Below, piece after piece: positions 1 through 8,648 of a stretch of DNA of 64,000 nt. How positions within the stretch are numbered: the stretch's first letter is position 1; the number at the start of each line of letters is the position of its first letter. Made by a program: the position numbers and the translations under genes. The stretch spans positions 62,001-126,000 of the forward strand of contig JAUNUH010000002.1 in the NCBI GenBank assembly GCA_030538275.1, read 5' to 3'. The notes under the pieces were generated by a model. The model was not told where the DNA came from. It was given only the letters and a program-made list of their open reading frames with translations, and did no database searches. This DNA is from Flavobacteriaceae bacterium (GTDB lineage: Bacteria > Bacteroidota > Bacteroidia > Flavobacteriales > Weeksellaceae).

Positions 1-16
1 ATTAAAAATTTTTATT

Positions 17-1528
17 ATGGAGGAAAATAAAAAGCTAACACGTCAAACGGGAGCACCTGTACCGGATAATCAAAACGTCCAAACGGCCGGGCAGAGAGGT
101 CCACTTTTGATGCAGGATTTTTGGTTTCTGGAAAAGATGGCCAATTTTGACAGGGAAGTCATCCCAGAAAGACGGATGCACGCCAAAGGATCTGGTGCGT
201 TTGGTACTTTTACAGTAACGCATGATATTACCCAATATACAAAAGCAGATATTTTCAGTAAAATTGGGAAAAAAACAGAAATGTTTGCCAGATTTTCTAC
301 TGTAGCAGGTGAGCGAGGAGCTGCTGATGCAGAAAGAGATATACGTGGTTTTGCCCTTAAGTTCTATACGGATGAGGGGATTTGGGATTTGGTAGGAAAT
401 AATACACCAGTTTTCTTCTTTCGTGATCCGATGAAATTTCCTGATTTGAATCACGCTGTGAAGAGAGATCCAAAAACCAATCTACGCAGTGCGCAAAACA
501 ACTGGGATTTCTGGACATTACTTCCAGAATCACTACACCAGGTAACTATAGTTATGAGTGATCGAGGTATCCCAAAAGGTTATAGACACATGCACGGATT
601 TGGAAGTCATACCTATTCTTTTATCAACAAAGATAATGTTCGGCATTGGGTTAAATTCCACTTCAGAACACAACAAGGAATAGAAAATCTATCTGATCAA
701 GAGGCTGCTGTTTTGGTAGGTACCGACAGAGAGTCTGCACAACGCGACCTTTTCTATAATATAGAAGAAGGTAATTTCCCAAAATGGACTTTGTTTGTAC
801 AAATTATGACAGAAGAAGAGGCGAAATCTTATCGTTTTCATCCGTTTGATTTGACCAAAGTTTGGTCTAAAAAAGATTTCCCATTAATTGAAGTAGGAGA
901 ATTCGAATTGAATAAAAATCCTGAAAATTATTTTGCAGATGTAGAACAAGCAGCATTCAATCCTACCAATATCGTTCCTGGAATCGGATTTTCTCCAGAC
1001 AAAATGCTTCAAGGGAGACTTTTCTCTTATGGCGATGCGCAGCGTTACCGTTTGGGAGTGAATCATTTCCAAATTCCGGTAAATAAACCACGTTGTCCAT
1101 ATCATGCATTTCATAGAGACGGTGCCATGCGTGTAGATGGTAATTATGGTGACGCAAAGCACTATGAACCAAATAGTTATGGTGAATGGCAAGAGCAACC
1201 CGAAACCAAAGAGCCACCATTGGAATTGGAAGGTGCTGCCTATGCCTATAACTTCAGAGATGATGATACTGATTATTTTACCCAACCAGGTGACCTGTTC
1301 AGAATTATCAAAGCCGATGGTAAAGCAGAGGTTTTATTTCAAAATACAGCAACGCAAGTGGGTGGAGCAGAAAAATTTGTACAGATTAGACACATCAGAA
1401 ACTGCTACAAAGCCGATCCCGAATATGGTGAGGGCGTAGCAAGAGCGCTGGGTCTGACAATGGAAGAGGTAAATGAATTTGACATGACACCCTATGACCG
1501 TTGGGCACCACGACCCACACAGGCTTAA
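17..1528 (+). CDS. katA: Monofunctional haem catalase
   Basis: Haem catalase of 503 residues that dismutates hydrogen peroxide to water and oxygen in the cytoplasm. The catalytic His is about residue 55 ([10 protein letters not shown]), the active-site Asn is in [13 protein letters not shown] near residue 128, and the proximal haem-ligand Tyr is residue 338 in [14 protein letters not shown]. The length and lack of a C-terminal flavodoxin-like domain fit the small-subunit (clade 3) catalases. Translation starts 16 bases into the window, so the promoter lies outside it. A strong hairpin terminator follows at once, so the gene probably ends its own transcript. Nothing appears truncated. Family assignment is secure; the clade is inferred from length. 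Confidence 0.97.
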   Translation: MEENKKLTRQTGAPVPDNQNVQTAGQRGPLLMQDFWFLEKMANFDREVIPERRMHAKGSGAFGTFTVTHDITQYTKADIFSKIGKKTEMFARFSTVAGERGAADAERDIRGFALKFYTDEGIWDLVGNNTPVFFFRDPMKFPDLNHAVKRDPKTNLRSAQNNWDFWTLLPESLHQVTIVMSDRGIPKGYRHMHGFGSHTYSFINKDNVRHWVKFHFRTQQGIENLSDQEAAVLVGTDRESAQRDLFYNIEEGNFPKWTLFVQIMTEEEAKSYRFHPFDLTKVWSKKDFPLIEVGEFELNKNPENYFADVEQAAFNPTNIVPGIGFSPDKMLQGRLFSYGDAQRYRLGVNHFQIPVNKPRCPYHAFHRDGAMRVDGNYGDAKHYEPNSYGEWQEQPETKEPPLELEGAAYAYNFRDDDTDYFTQPGDLFRIIKADGKAEVLFQNTATQVGGAEKFVQIRHIRNCYKADPEYGEGVARALGLTMEEVNEFDMTPYDRWAPRPTQA

Positions 1529-1550
1529 ACGGAATAAATTGTAATGAAAA

Positions 1551-1577
1551 ACCTTTCGGAAACGAGAGGTTTTTTTT
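1551..1577 (+). terminator. Rho-independent terminator of katA
   Basis: Hairpin with arms ACCTTTCG and CGAGAGGT (one G-T pair) around a GAAA loop, followed directly by a run of T. It lies 23 bases after the katA stop codon. Confidence 0.85.
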
Positions 1578-1758
1578 ATTAAGTAAAATTCAAATTAATC
1601 TGTTATTTAATTGATTATCAATAATTTTTTGTTTATATGACAAATTGAAACTACGCTAAAAGATTAAATTTTTTTCGTTTTTAAAAGTTAAAATAGAATA
1701 ATATATAGTAAGAATTACAAGATTTATTTTAATTTTCTGCTCGGTAATTTATAAGCGT

Positions 1759-2226
1759 ATGCGAGGAATATTATGGCTAACAGCAATCGGTTTTCTTTCA
1801 GGAATTGTTTTGATTGCAGTATTAAAACTGATCATGTTGTGGACGGGCAATACGGCTTATATTTTACTTTTTAACTTCGATTATATTCCTGTGATTCAAG
1901 ATTTACGTCCAGAGAAATTCTTCGGATATGTTTTTCATTTTGTCACTTGTTGTGCCAGTGTAATAGGTTTGTTTTTAATTCTGCGAATTTGGCAGAAACA
2001 ATGGCAAATATGGCCTTATGTGTTGGTATATATGCTGGGAGGTGGCGCATTATTTTTTCTCACGGCGCTTTCTCCCAAACCACCTGATTATGATGATGTT
2101 GCGGCTTGGATGTATTGGACGCTGGCGCACGGGGTTTTTGGTTGGTGCGTAGGGTATTTGATTCAAAAGTTAAAATTCAAATTGGGTTCAGTATCAATAA
2201 ATCAGCATTCCGGCAAGCGCAATTAA
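1759..2226 (+). CDS. Small integral membrane protein, unknown function
   Basis: A 155-residue protein I do not recognise. Four hydrophobic stretches can be seen, near residues 4-26, 55-80, 86-106 and 118-138, so it is probably a four-helix inner-membrane protein with a short basic tail. The 3' end runs 33 bases into the convergent chromate transporter gene, so the last eleven codons are antisense to the end of that gene. About 180 bases of AT-rich DNA separate it from katA and its terminator, so it should have its own promoter; no convincing -7 box was found. It could be related to small DUF proteins of Flavobacteriia, but I cannot name one. Confidence 0.7.
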   Translation: MRGILWLTAIGFLSGIVLIAVLKLIMLWTGNTAYILLFNFDYIPVIQDLRPEKFFGYVFHFVTCCASVIGLFLILRIWQKQWQIWPYVLVYMLGGGALFFLTALSPKPPDYDDVAAWMYWTLAHGVFGWCVGYLIQKLKFKLGSVSINQHSGKRN

Positions 2227-2742
2227 GAGAATTAAAATCACGGGATGCCACTTGAATTTGAGGGATATTAAAAGAGTGAGCAAGAAAAACACCGGACTTA
2301 AATTGTCGATAAAATTCTGAGGGGTCATCAGCGAATAAGCAGCAAAACCGATAAGTGCGATACTGAGCGGGCGAATTCCTCTCAAAAGCGCTTTGAACCA
2401 AGGATTATTCTTGAATTTTCGGTAGGAATACGAAATCAGAATTATGAGTATAAAAGCCGGTAAATTAACGGTTAGGGTTGCGAGTATGGAGCCTAATACT
2501 GCAATTCCAGGTGAAAAACCGGCATTTTCTACAGCTTTATATCCAGCATAGGTAGCAGTATTGATTCCGATGGGACCTGGCGTGGTTTGGGAAATAGCCA
2601 CCAAATCGGTGAATTCTTTATTGGTCATCCATAGGTTTTGGGTAACTACCTCATCCTGAATAAGTGACAGCATGGCGTAACCTCCGCCGAAACCAAAGAT
2701 TCCGATTTTTAAAAAGACCCAAAAAATTTTAAGAAAAATCAT
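2194..2742 (-). CDS. chrA: Chromate transporter, short-chain subunit (ChrA family)
   Basis: Half-length CHR-family transporter domain of about 182 residues. The diagnostic motif FGFGGGYAMLSLIQ lies near the N-terminus, followed by a TTPGPIGINTATYAGY segment and several membrane helices. The start chosen is the ATG at 2742: it overlaps the stop of the upstream chr gene as ATGA and begins MIFLKIFWVFLK, parallel to its partner. An upstream in-frame ATG would add 19 residues that lie antiphase inside the neighbour. Short-chain CHR proteins work as pairs with opposite topology; the family exports chromate by proton exchange, though the substrate in this organism is inferred. Its 3' end overlaps a convergent membrane-protein gene by 33 bases. 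Confidence 0.9.
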   Translation of the reverse strand: MIFLKIFWVFLKIGIFGFGGGYAMLSLIQDEVVTQNLWMTNKEFTDLVAISQTTPGPIGINTATYAGYKAVENAGFSPGIAVLGSILATLTVNLPAFILIILISYSYRKFKNNPWFKALLRGIRPLSIALIGFAAYSLMTPQNFIDNLSPVFFLLTLLISLKFKWHPVILILLIALAGMLIY

Positions 2743-3266
2743 TTTTTGAAAATAAAAGGCATCGCCAGTCCGCCCAGACAACCCAAGATGACAATCCAAA
2801 CCGGTGAAACATTAAAAAATATCATTAAAACAAGTGCGGCAGCCGGAATCATTACGGTTTTCCAGGTGAGCCGATTGGCACGAGCTATAGCAATGACCGG
2901 TGCCACGATTAAAGCTACGACTGCCGGACGAATGGCTTTGAAGGCTTTTTCTACCCAAATATTATCCTGAAATTGTTTGAAAAAAATGGCAATGAGAATG
3001 ATGATGCAAAAAGGAGCGATAATGGTGCCCAAAGCAGCGGCCAGTCCGCCTTTGAGGCCGTTGATTTTGTAACCCACCAGGGCGGCCAGATTGGTGGCAA
3101 AGACCCCGGGCAGTGATTCGGTGACGCTAATTAATTCATAAAATTCGGTTTTTGTGACCCACTTGCGCCCGACTATTTCTTTTTCAATCAGTGGAATCAC
3201 CGCATGTCCGCCACCGATGGTAAAGATGCCGATTTTGGTAAAATTCCAGAAAATTTTGAACAGCAT
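2739..3266 (-). CDS. chrA: Chromate transporter, short-chain subunit (first of the pair)
   Basis: Second half-length CHR-family protein, 175 residues, starting MLFKIFWNFTKIGIFTIGGG. It carries the family motif GGGHAVIPLIEKEIV and a SLPGVFATNLAALVGY segment that matches the TTPGP region of its partner. Together the two genes supply the two homologous halves that are fused in long-chain ChrA. The four-base ATGA overlap with the downstream subunit indicates translational coupling and a one-to-one pair. No transcription regulator of the ChrB or PadR type is adjacent, so induction by chromate cannot be deduced. Confidence 0.9.
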   Translation of the reverse strand: MLFKIFWNFTKIGIFTIGGGHAVIPLIEKEIVGRKWVTKTEFYELISVTESLPGVFATNLAALVGYKINGLKGGLAAALGTIIAPFCIIILIAIFFKQFQDNIWVEKAFKAIRPAVVALIVAPVIAIARANRLTWKTVMIPAAALVLMIFFNVSPVWIVILGCLGGLAMPFIFKK

Positions 3267-3416
3267 GCAACAAATTTATCCGCTGAAAAATTCAAAGTTC
3301 AGCCTGTTAATACATGGCTAAAATACGGAATTTGAAAGGCAGAGAAAAGGAAATTCGAGGGAAAACAGGCTTTGGAATACAACTATAAACTAGGCTAAAG
3401 CCTTTAGAAATTACAA

Positions 3417-4142
3417 TCATGAACCACGATTTCTTCTTTCCTGCATCAATTGCTCCAAAGCAGCGTAATAGTCTTTTAAAGAAATTCTTTTGCCTGATTT
3501 GAAAGCTGCGATTTTTTTGTTTTTCTTGGTTGAAATGGTATCCAGAAGGGCTTCGTAATTATTGTTGAAATTCACTTTTACGATCAAACCTTTTAATCCC
3601 ACCAGACCAAATGGCGCAATATCTTGCGGGTGAGTTTCATCCACCCAGGCTACTGTCACCATTTCCCTTGGGCCGTTTCTGCCTTCCTCAATGCGGCGAT
3701 GAACGGCGATTCGGCACAATCGGTCATTAATAATCTCGGTTTTATCGGTAATTTCCCATTTTATTTCATCAAAACCATAGGAAATAATGACAGGTTGGCC
3801 GTTCGATTCCTTTTTATTTTCGGCTTTTCTTGTGGCATTATCGTAAAAAAATTCACCTTGTGATTTGCGAAAGACCTCATGCATACTGATTTGAAACAAT
3901 TTGGAATTATCAATTTTCTCTATCGAATAAAACAGTGAACGTCCTTTTTTATAAATCATCTCAAAATCAATGCTGTCGGTTTCCTGCTTCATTAATGCTC
4001 TCATCTCGCGGTTTTCCGGTTGTGATGCATTGAATTTATAGGCTTTATAGGTGTAGAAATTATTTGTACTTTCCTAAGCAGAAATGAATATTATTCCAAA
4101 AAGCAGGAAGATGAATAATAAGTTAAATTTTAAAAAATTCAT
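3417..4142 (-). pseudogene. GLPGLI-family secreted protein interrupted by an amber codon
   Basis: Read from the ATG at 4142, the frame gives a clear signal peptide (MNFLKFNLL, hydrophobic core, then FISA) and then TAG at 4074-4076. It stays open for the rest of the gene to 3417. The conserved family core is present near the C-terminus as GLVGLKGLIVKV. In the intact paralogue at 7455-8195 the position after the signal-peptide Ala is Gln, so a single CAG to TAG change explains the break. An internal ATG at 4004 could give a 195-residue product, but it would lack the signal peptide. The start lies 6 bases after the stop of the small secreted protein upstream, so the two were translated together. 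It may be a genuine nonsense mutation or a sequence error. Confidence 0.85.
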
Positions 4143-4148
4143 CAAACA

Positions 4149-4418
4149 TTAATTCTTTTGTGATACATAGTAATAATATGTTCTATCATGAATTTCCTGT
4201 AACTCGGCAGGTGATAATGATGAATTTTCATGTTCAAAGAAATTTACTATGTTATCTACGTATTGAACACAATCTGCATCTTTATTTACAATTTTATTGA
4301 TTAAATTTTTATGATTTACTATTTCCGATTTGAAACATATATTTGAGCCAAAAGCAAATGATGCGGTTAGAAGAAAAGTGCTTATTAACGCAAAAAACAG
4401 TGCTACAAGCTTTTTCAT
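4149..4418 (-). CDS. Small secreted protein with two cysteines, unknown function
   Basis: An 89-residue protein with a signal peptide (MKKLVALFFALISTFLLTAS, likely cut around FAFGS) and a mature part of about 65 residues. The mature part has Cys28 and Cys50, which could form a disulphide, and ends in an Asp-Arg-Thr-Tyr-rich tail. It is immediately upstream (6 bases) of the GLPGLI pseudogene, so it is very probably co-transcribed with it. The layout repeats that at 8206-8475, where another 89-residue secreted Cys protein precedes a GLPGLI gene, although the two small proteins show no obvious sequence similarity beyond their signal peptides. I do not recognise a family. Confidence 0.7.
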   Translation of the reverse strand: MKKLVALFFALISTFLLTASFAFGSNICFKSEIVNHKNLINKIVNKDADCVQYVDNIVNFFEHENSSLSPAELQEIHDRTYYYYVSQKN

Positions 4419-4540
4419 TAAAAAAATTTTTATAATTAATTTTGCAATTTAATCAAATTATTCCTAATATGAAAATCATTAGGTAATCTATTTTTGATAT
4501 ACCATTATCTGTTGAAAAATAAATTCTATATGGAAATTAA

Positions 4541-4786
4541 TCACTTCACCAAAAAAGTCTTGGAAAATAACTTTCCATTAATTTCCAATGTAACAAAATA
4601 TTGCCCTGTTGGGAAGGATGTTGTCGGGATTTGATGTTCAGTGCCGGTGAAAGAAAACCGATGAATCCATTGCCCGGCTGCATTGAATATGCTGCCGTTG
4701 AGTTTTGCTGTTGAATTAACATGACTTAATTGAATATGAATTAAATCCATTGCCGGATTGGGGTAAATCTTAAAGGAATTTTTGGG
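4541..4786 (-). pseudogene. Orphan T9SS type A C-terminal sorting domain (copy A)
   Basis: About 80 codons encode a complete T9SS type A sorting domain: KNSFKIYPNPAMDLIHIQL, then FNAAGQWIHRFSFTGTEHQI, PTGQYFVTLEI and the terminal SKTFLVK before the stop at 4541. It is a close relative of the C-terminus of the secreted protein at 8649-10352. No cargo protein is attached: upstream the frame runs antiphase into the end of the outer-membrane barrel gene, whose stop is at 4803. An ATG at 4879 keeps the frame open, but the first 31 residues it would add are out-of-frame barrel codons, so I read this as a remnant or an inserted cassette, not a functional gene. Confidence 0.8.
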
Positions 4787-4802
4787 ATGTGGATGCTGTT
4801 TT

Positions 4803-7445
4803 TTAAAAATGAAAAAAGAGTTTGAGCATAAGATACCTATGATTGAGGCTATACAAGGAGGATTCCCTGTAATAATCACCTACGAATATTTGCTCCAAGG
4901 ATTTATTGTTTGTAAGGTTTTTGCCTTCCATAGACATAAACCATCTTTTACCTTGTGGTCTGTAATTTAACGTAAGGTCCACAAAATTATGCACGTTTTG
5001 TTGTTGCATATCGGGGTTGTACATTTGATAATTGGCAGAAGCAAACCATATTCTATCGGGTCTGTACAAAATGACAAATTCATTTTGAATGGATGTATTG
5101 GAAAAAGAAGAATGGTTTCTTGCGTAGGTATTAAAATACTGTCCCTGAAATTTGTTTTCGAAATTTAGAGCATTCTTAAAGCCTGTTTTCACGAAAAATT
5201 CTAAAAAGACCGAATTACCTATATTGTTTCTCAAAGCTGAATTGTTTACAAGATTGTAATAATTCATCCGGGTAAAGTTGGAAGTAAAACGTACCGTTGA
5301 TTTGACAGGATGCATGAATTTTTCTACACGAAAATTGATGCTTTTTTGCTCTGTACTTTTCGGCAATATGCGATATTTAACTTTAGAGAAATTCTGTAAT
5401 ATATGATTTTCGTTTAAAAAGCTATTTTGTCTTTGCTGGTAGTTTAAGCCAATCTGTAGCTGGAATTGATTGAAAAAGTCATGATGATTGAAACCGATGC
5501 CAGATGATAGTCTTTTCTGGAAATTGAGAGATGGTTCGTTTTGTCTCAATGTTCGAAAAGATGTAAGAACTATGTTTTCGTAGAGATTTGATATAGGTTG
5601 CCGGCTTTGATTGTATTGTAGGTTGAATTGAAAATTCGAATGATTATTGATGGTATAATGAATCAATAGATCTGGCCTTAGAACCCATTTCTGTATCGCC
5701 TCTTCTGTATTGTTTTGGTAATATTTAACTTTATAATTTGAAATCCCCAGATGTGGTCTAAGTTTCCATTTTTTTATAGACCAAATATAGCGTGCGTGTA
5801 TTCCGTTTCTCAAGCTACTGGTTTGCATGTCGTTATATATAGATTCATAAGGACTTGCAGAAAGTAAGGTGAACAATTTATCTTTATGGTATTCGCCCGA
5901 AAATCCATAGGAGTACTTGGCAGTACCATTTGTTGCACCGAGCATGGTCAGGTTCCATTGCCCCAAATTCTTTTTAGAATGTACGTTCTGTATAGAATTG
6001 TTTTCGATGTCTGTTTCTATATTTTCATAATCGATTCCGGGAGACAGATCAAAACGCTGTGGTGCGGAGTTTTCGCTATACAACAAGTTGGTTTTTAACA
6101 CCTGTTTATCATTGAGTTTGTGTGTATATTGCAGATTGTTGTAAAATAAAAACCGTTTCGAATTCAAATTGCTTTCAACCCAATCGCTTTGATTTCTTAA
6201 CAAATTGTTGGTTGTCACGATTTTTTCATCCATCCATTTGCTATCCCATTCCAGTAATGAATTGTCTGATGTATTCCAGGTCCATTTGGAGTCTAAATAA
6301 AAAAGTTCGGCATTCTTATTTATAGTTTCTATCGAACTGATGTGTAGGTCTTCTTCATCGGCAAAATTATATTCGGCAAAATTAGAATTCTCATATTTTA
6401 GCCTGTCTTTTACATAAAAGAAATTGATTCTGGTTGCCAAATTTTTACTGAATCTGAATATTTCGTTCAAATTTCCATAAATCAAATTGTTTAGATTGGC
6501 TCTTTGATTGTTTAACTGGCTATAAAAAACCGTTTCGGGTAGGATTTTATCGGCAGTAAGGAACTCAATTTCCCGTTGTTCTCTCGAGCTTCCAAAAGAA
6601 AAATAATCCCAGGACGTGTTGTTGTTGCCTATATTATTATATGAAAATGTGTTGAAATTTTTGTTTCTATGGTCTATCAAGATTGTGTTTATATTGCCGT
6701 AATACCTGTTTTCTATGCCATAACCCAACTCTGCATTACCAGAAAGATCTGCTCGGTTTTTCTTCAATTTCAAATTTATGGCTATATCTTGGCTATCCTG
6801 TATGCCTTTCATCAGTGGATTTTCGTTCCAGTTTTCGATGGCTTGAACTTCATCTATCATATCCGATGAAATATTTCTGGTACCCGTTACATAATTGTAG
6901 CTGAACAAATCATCACCATCCAATAGCAATTTGCTGATTTCTCTACCTTTGAACTTGATGGTCCCATTATTGTCTATCTCTATGCCCGGCAATTTCTTCA
7001 GCATATCCTCTACTACTCTTTCTGTCCCATCCATAAAAGCCTCTGACCTATAGGTGGTAGTGTCGTTTCTTGCCGTAATGGCCTTGCGATTTGCCTGTAC
7101 AATCATGTCATCTAGGTTTACCAATTGGGCGTTCAGTTCAAAATTTATATTTTGTAATCGATTCGAGTGAATAAAAGAAGTTTCTTCACTTAGGTAACCA
7201 AATTTTGATGCAGTCAAAATATATTCTCCAGGTTCAAGCGATTCCAGCGCAAGTTTATATTGGCCTTTGTTGTCAGAAATCGTATATAGAATGGTGGTTT
7301 TAGTAGAATCAAGAACAGAGACAACCGCGGTGGATATACCTTTATTTGTTTCGGAATCAATGATATATCCTTCCAGAGATTGTGCATATAAACAGGAAGA
7401 AATAGAGATGAAAAATATTAAAACATTTAAAAAAAAATCTCTCAC
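4803..7445 (-). CDS. Outer-membrane beta-barrel protein with carboxypeptidase-like N-domain (TonB-receptor-like)
   Basis: An 880-residue outer-membrane protein. Residues 1-22 form a signal peptide ending in LYAQ. Residues ~25-105 resemble the carboxypeptidase regulatory-like (beta-sandwich) domain, with ETNKGISTAVVSV and KGQYKLALESL. Residues ~110-235 resemble a plug (KKLPGIEIDNNGTIKFKGRE, LLLDGDDLFS). The remainder is a long Asn/Tyr/aromatic-rich beta-barrel that ends with Phe (LMLKLFFHF), as outer-membrane barrels do. The start lies 9 bases after the stop of the GLPGLI gene at 7455, which makes it the third gene of a small-protein/GLPGLI/barrel operon. Such barrels accompany GLPGLI genes in other Bacteroidota as far as I know; the substrate is unknown. 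Import and peptide or protein export are both possible. Confidence 0.85.
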   Translation of the reverse strand: MRDFFLNVLIFFISISSCLYAQSLEGYIIDSETNKGISTAVVSVLDSTKTTILYTISDNKGQYKLALESLEPGEYILTASKFGYLSEETSFIHSNRLQNINFELNAQLVNLDDMIVQANRKAITARNDTTTYRSEAFMDGTERVVEDMLKKLPGIEIDNNGTIKFKGREISKLLLDGDDLFSYNYVTGTRNISSDMIDEVQAIENWNENPLMKGIQDSQDIAINLKLKKNRADLSGNAELGYGIENRYYGNINTILIDHRNKNFNTFSYNNIGNNNTSWDYFSFGSSREQREIEFLTADKILPETVFYSQLNNQRANLNNLIYGNLNEIFRFSKNLATRINFFYVKDRLKYENSNFAEYNFADEEDLHISSIETINKNAELFYLDSKWTWNTSDNSLLEWDSKWMDEKIVTTNNLLRNQSDWVESNLNSKRFLFYNNLQYTHKLNDKQVLKTNLLYSENSAPQRFDLSPGIDYENIETDIENNSIQNVHSKKNLGQWNLTMLGATNGTAKYSYGFSGEYHKDKLFTLLSASPYESIYNDMQTSSLRNGIHARYIWSIKKWKLRPHLGISNYKVKYYQNNTEEAIQKWVLRPDLLIHYTINNHSNFQFNLQYNQSRQPISNLYENIVLTSFRTLRQNEPSLNFQKRLSSGIGFNHHDFFNQFQLQIGLNYQQRQNSFLNENHILQNFSKVKYRILPKSTEQKSINFRVEKFMHPVKSTVRFTSNFTRMNYYNLVNNSALRNNIGNSVFLEFFVKTGFKNALNFENKFQGQYFNTYARNHSSFSNTSIQNEFVILYRPDRIWFASANYQMYNPDMQQQNVHNFVDLTLNYRPQGKRWFMSMEGKNLTNNKSLEQIFVGDYYRESSLYSLNHRYLMLKLFFHF

Positions 7446-7454
7446 AAGACATTT

Positions 7455-8195
7455 TTAATATTCTATTCCCTGCTCTGTTTGCAATTCGGGATAAATAATT
7501 TCGATCTGACCAATTTTATAAAAAGAACCCAGGGATTCAGGGTCTTTATTAGACCGTAAATAGTCTATGTATTTGTCATAAGCATTTATGAAGACTTTTT
7601 CGAATTCTGCAAAACTTCGGAATTCTTCTTTTTGGAAATTCTTCAACTCTTTTTCAATATTTTCTTCATCAGAAGCGGAGAGAGAATTCAGTGTATATTC
7701 CACAAAATCATCTGTAGATTTTATTTGGATGATTAAACCCGGTAATCCCTTGAATTTCCATGGCCCTTGGGATATAGGTATTTCTGTACTGTAACATGCC
7801 CGGTAATCTCTTCCCCGAAAATTGGTAGTTGCATAGCGGCAAGACAATCCATTGATGGTATCATATTCTACCAGCAATTGCCAATTACCTACAGCCTGGT
7901 CTTGCACCTTCATAAACCTGCCCAATAGCCTTTCTTCGTAGTAAATAGCATCGGCCGAACTATAAAATTGAATCTGTCGCGAACTCGGTGCTTGTATTGT
8001 GCTTTCCTCATCTTCGCCCAACTCTTCATATCCCTTATACACCCATTTGGAATGGGAATCGTCTATTACCAAATCAAAATATGAAATGTATGTATGGGGG
8101 AAAATATTTAATTTATATTCTACCTTTAATTGCTGAGCATTCACTAATCCATGTAAAAAAAAAGAAATAAGAATTACATATAAATATTTATTCAT
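7455..8195 (-). CDS. GLPGLI-family secreted protein
   Basis: A 246-residue GLPGLI-family protein. The signal peptide is MNKYLYVILISFFLHGLVNA with Gln next, so processing is probably at NA|Q. The family name motif is near residue 150: GPWKFKGLPGLIIQIKS. The remainder is a predicted beta-rich periplasmic or surface domain. It lies between the small Cys-rich secreted protein (10 bases upstream) and the large outer-membrane barrel (9 bases downstream), in one operon. GLPGLI proteins are restricted to Bacteroidota and have no established biochemical role. Context here suggests a periplasmic partner of the barrel or a carrier for the small protein; that is inference. Confidence 0.9.
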   Translation of the reverse strand: MNKYLYVILISFFLHGLVNAQQLKVEYKLNIFPHTYISYFDLVIDDSHSKWVYKGYEELGEDEESTIQAPSSRQIQFYSSADAIYYEERLLGRFMKVQDQAVGNWQLLVEYDTINGLSCRYATTNFRGRDYRACYSTEIPISQGPWKFKGLPGLIIQIKSTDDFVEYTLNSLSASDEENIEKELKNFQKEEFRSFAEFEKVFINAYDKYIDYLRSNKDPESLGSFYKIGQIEIIYPELQTEQGIEY

Positions 8196-8205
8196 TATTT
8201 AAATT

Positions 8206-8475
8206 TTAATCCAAATCAAAATCTCCCGACGCCACTTCTAGTTCATGTAATTTCCTATTGGCCTCAGCGGCAGCAGCGGCACAAGCGTCTCTACGAATTG
8301 TTCTACATTCTGTTGCTGTAGCTGATTGTCCGGTATCTGGATTTGAAACTGTTCTAGTGCAACATGCGCTTACTTCGTTGAATTCATCATCTAAAATGCT
8401 ATTTTGAATTTCATTAGCTGTTAAGCTTAATGACCCTAATCCAATAAGAACGAAAGATAAAATAAATTTTTTCAT
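8206..8475 (-). CDS. Small secreted Cys-rich protein heading the GLPGLI/barrel operon
   Basis: An 89-residue protein with a signal peptide (MKKFILSFVLIGLGSLSLTA, cut near TAN) and a mature region holding four cysteines: vicinal Cys38-Cys39, Cys57 and Cys65. An Ala-rich helix (CAAAAAEANRKLHELE) and an acidic tail (GDFDLD) follow. Four cysteines would allow two disulphides. It is the first gene of an operon with a GLPGLI protein 10 bases downstream and then the outer-membrane barrel, so it is a plausible cargo or partner of that pair. Its translation start sits in the proximal copy of a 33-base tandem duplication. I do not recognise a family; it could belong to an unnamed class of secreted Bacteroidota peptides. 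Confidence 0.75.
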   Translation of the reverse strand: MKKFILSFVLIGLGSLSLTANEIQNSILDDEFNEVSACCTRTVSNPDTGQSATATECRTIRRDACAAAAAEANRKLHELEVASGDFDLD

Positions 8476-8538
8476 AAAATTAATATTAATAATTTTCTAC
8501 AAATTCATAAAATTAAAATTAATAATTTTCTACAAAAA
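8473..8538 (-). repeat. 33-base tandem duplication spanning the start codon of the small secreted gene
   Basis: Units 8473-8505 and 8506-8538 are near-identical, both beginning CATAAAATTA on the plus strand and both containing TTAATAATTTTCTACAAA. On the minus strand each unit holds an A/T-rich leader and an ATG. The distal ATG opens a reading frame of three codons (Met-Asn-Leu, then TAG) and the proximal ATG is the true gene start. Confidence 0.85.
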
Positions 8539-8648
8539 TAATTAAATTTTTCACATATCAGAGTATAGTTTAAATTTACTAATCCATTAAACCTGTAACC
8601 AATAAAAAATATTTCATATTCCTAAACCCAATTTTTCAATATTTATTT

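Noticed and set aside
884..1285. Long minus-strand frames inside katA, leuS and purL
   Set aside because: They are shadows of the true genes: no start context, no protein-like composition and full overlap with conserved coding sequence.
3392..3403. Short AGGCT/AGCCT hairpin below the GLPGLI pseudogene
   Set aside because: Five-base stem, two-base loop and no T-run on the relevant strand.
4541..4879. A 112-codon frame that could be called a small secreted protein
   Set aside because: Only the part up to about 4786 has T9SS similarity; the N-terminal 31 codons lie out of frame in the barrel gene and there is no signal peptide, so it is a remnant.
8206..8475. Lantibiotic or leader-peptide natural product precursor
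   Set aside because: It has an ordinary signal peptide and no double-Gly leader, and no modification enzymes are nearby; a secreted protein is the more careful call.
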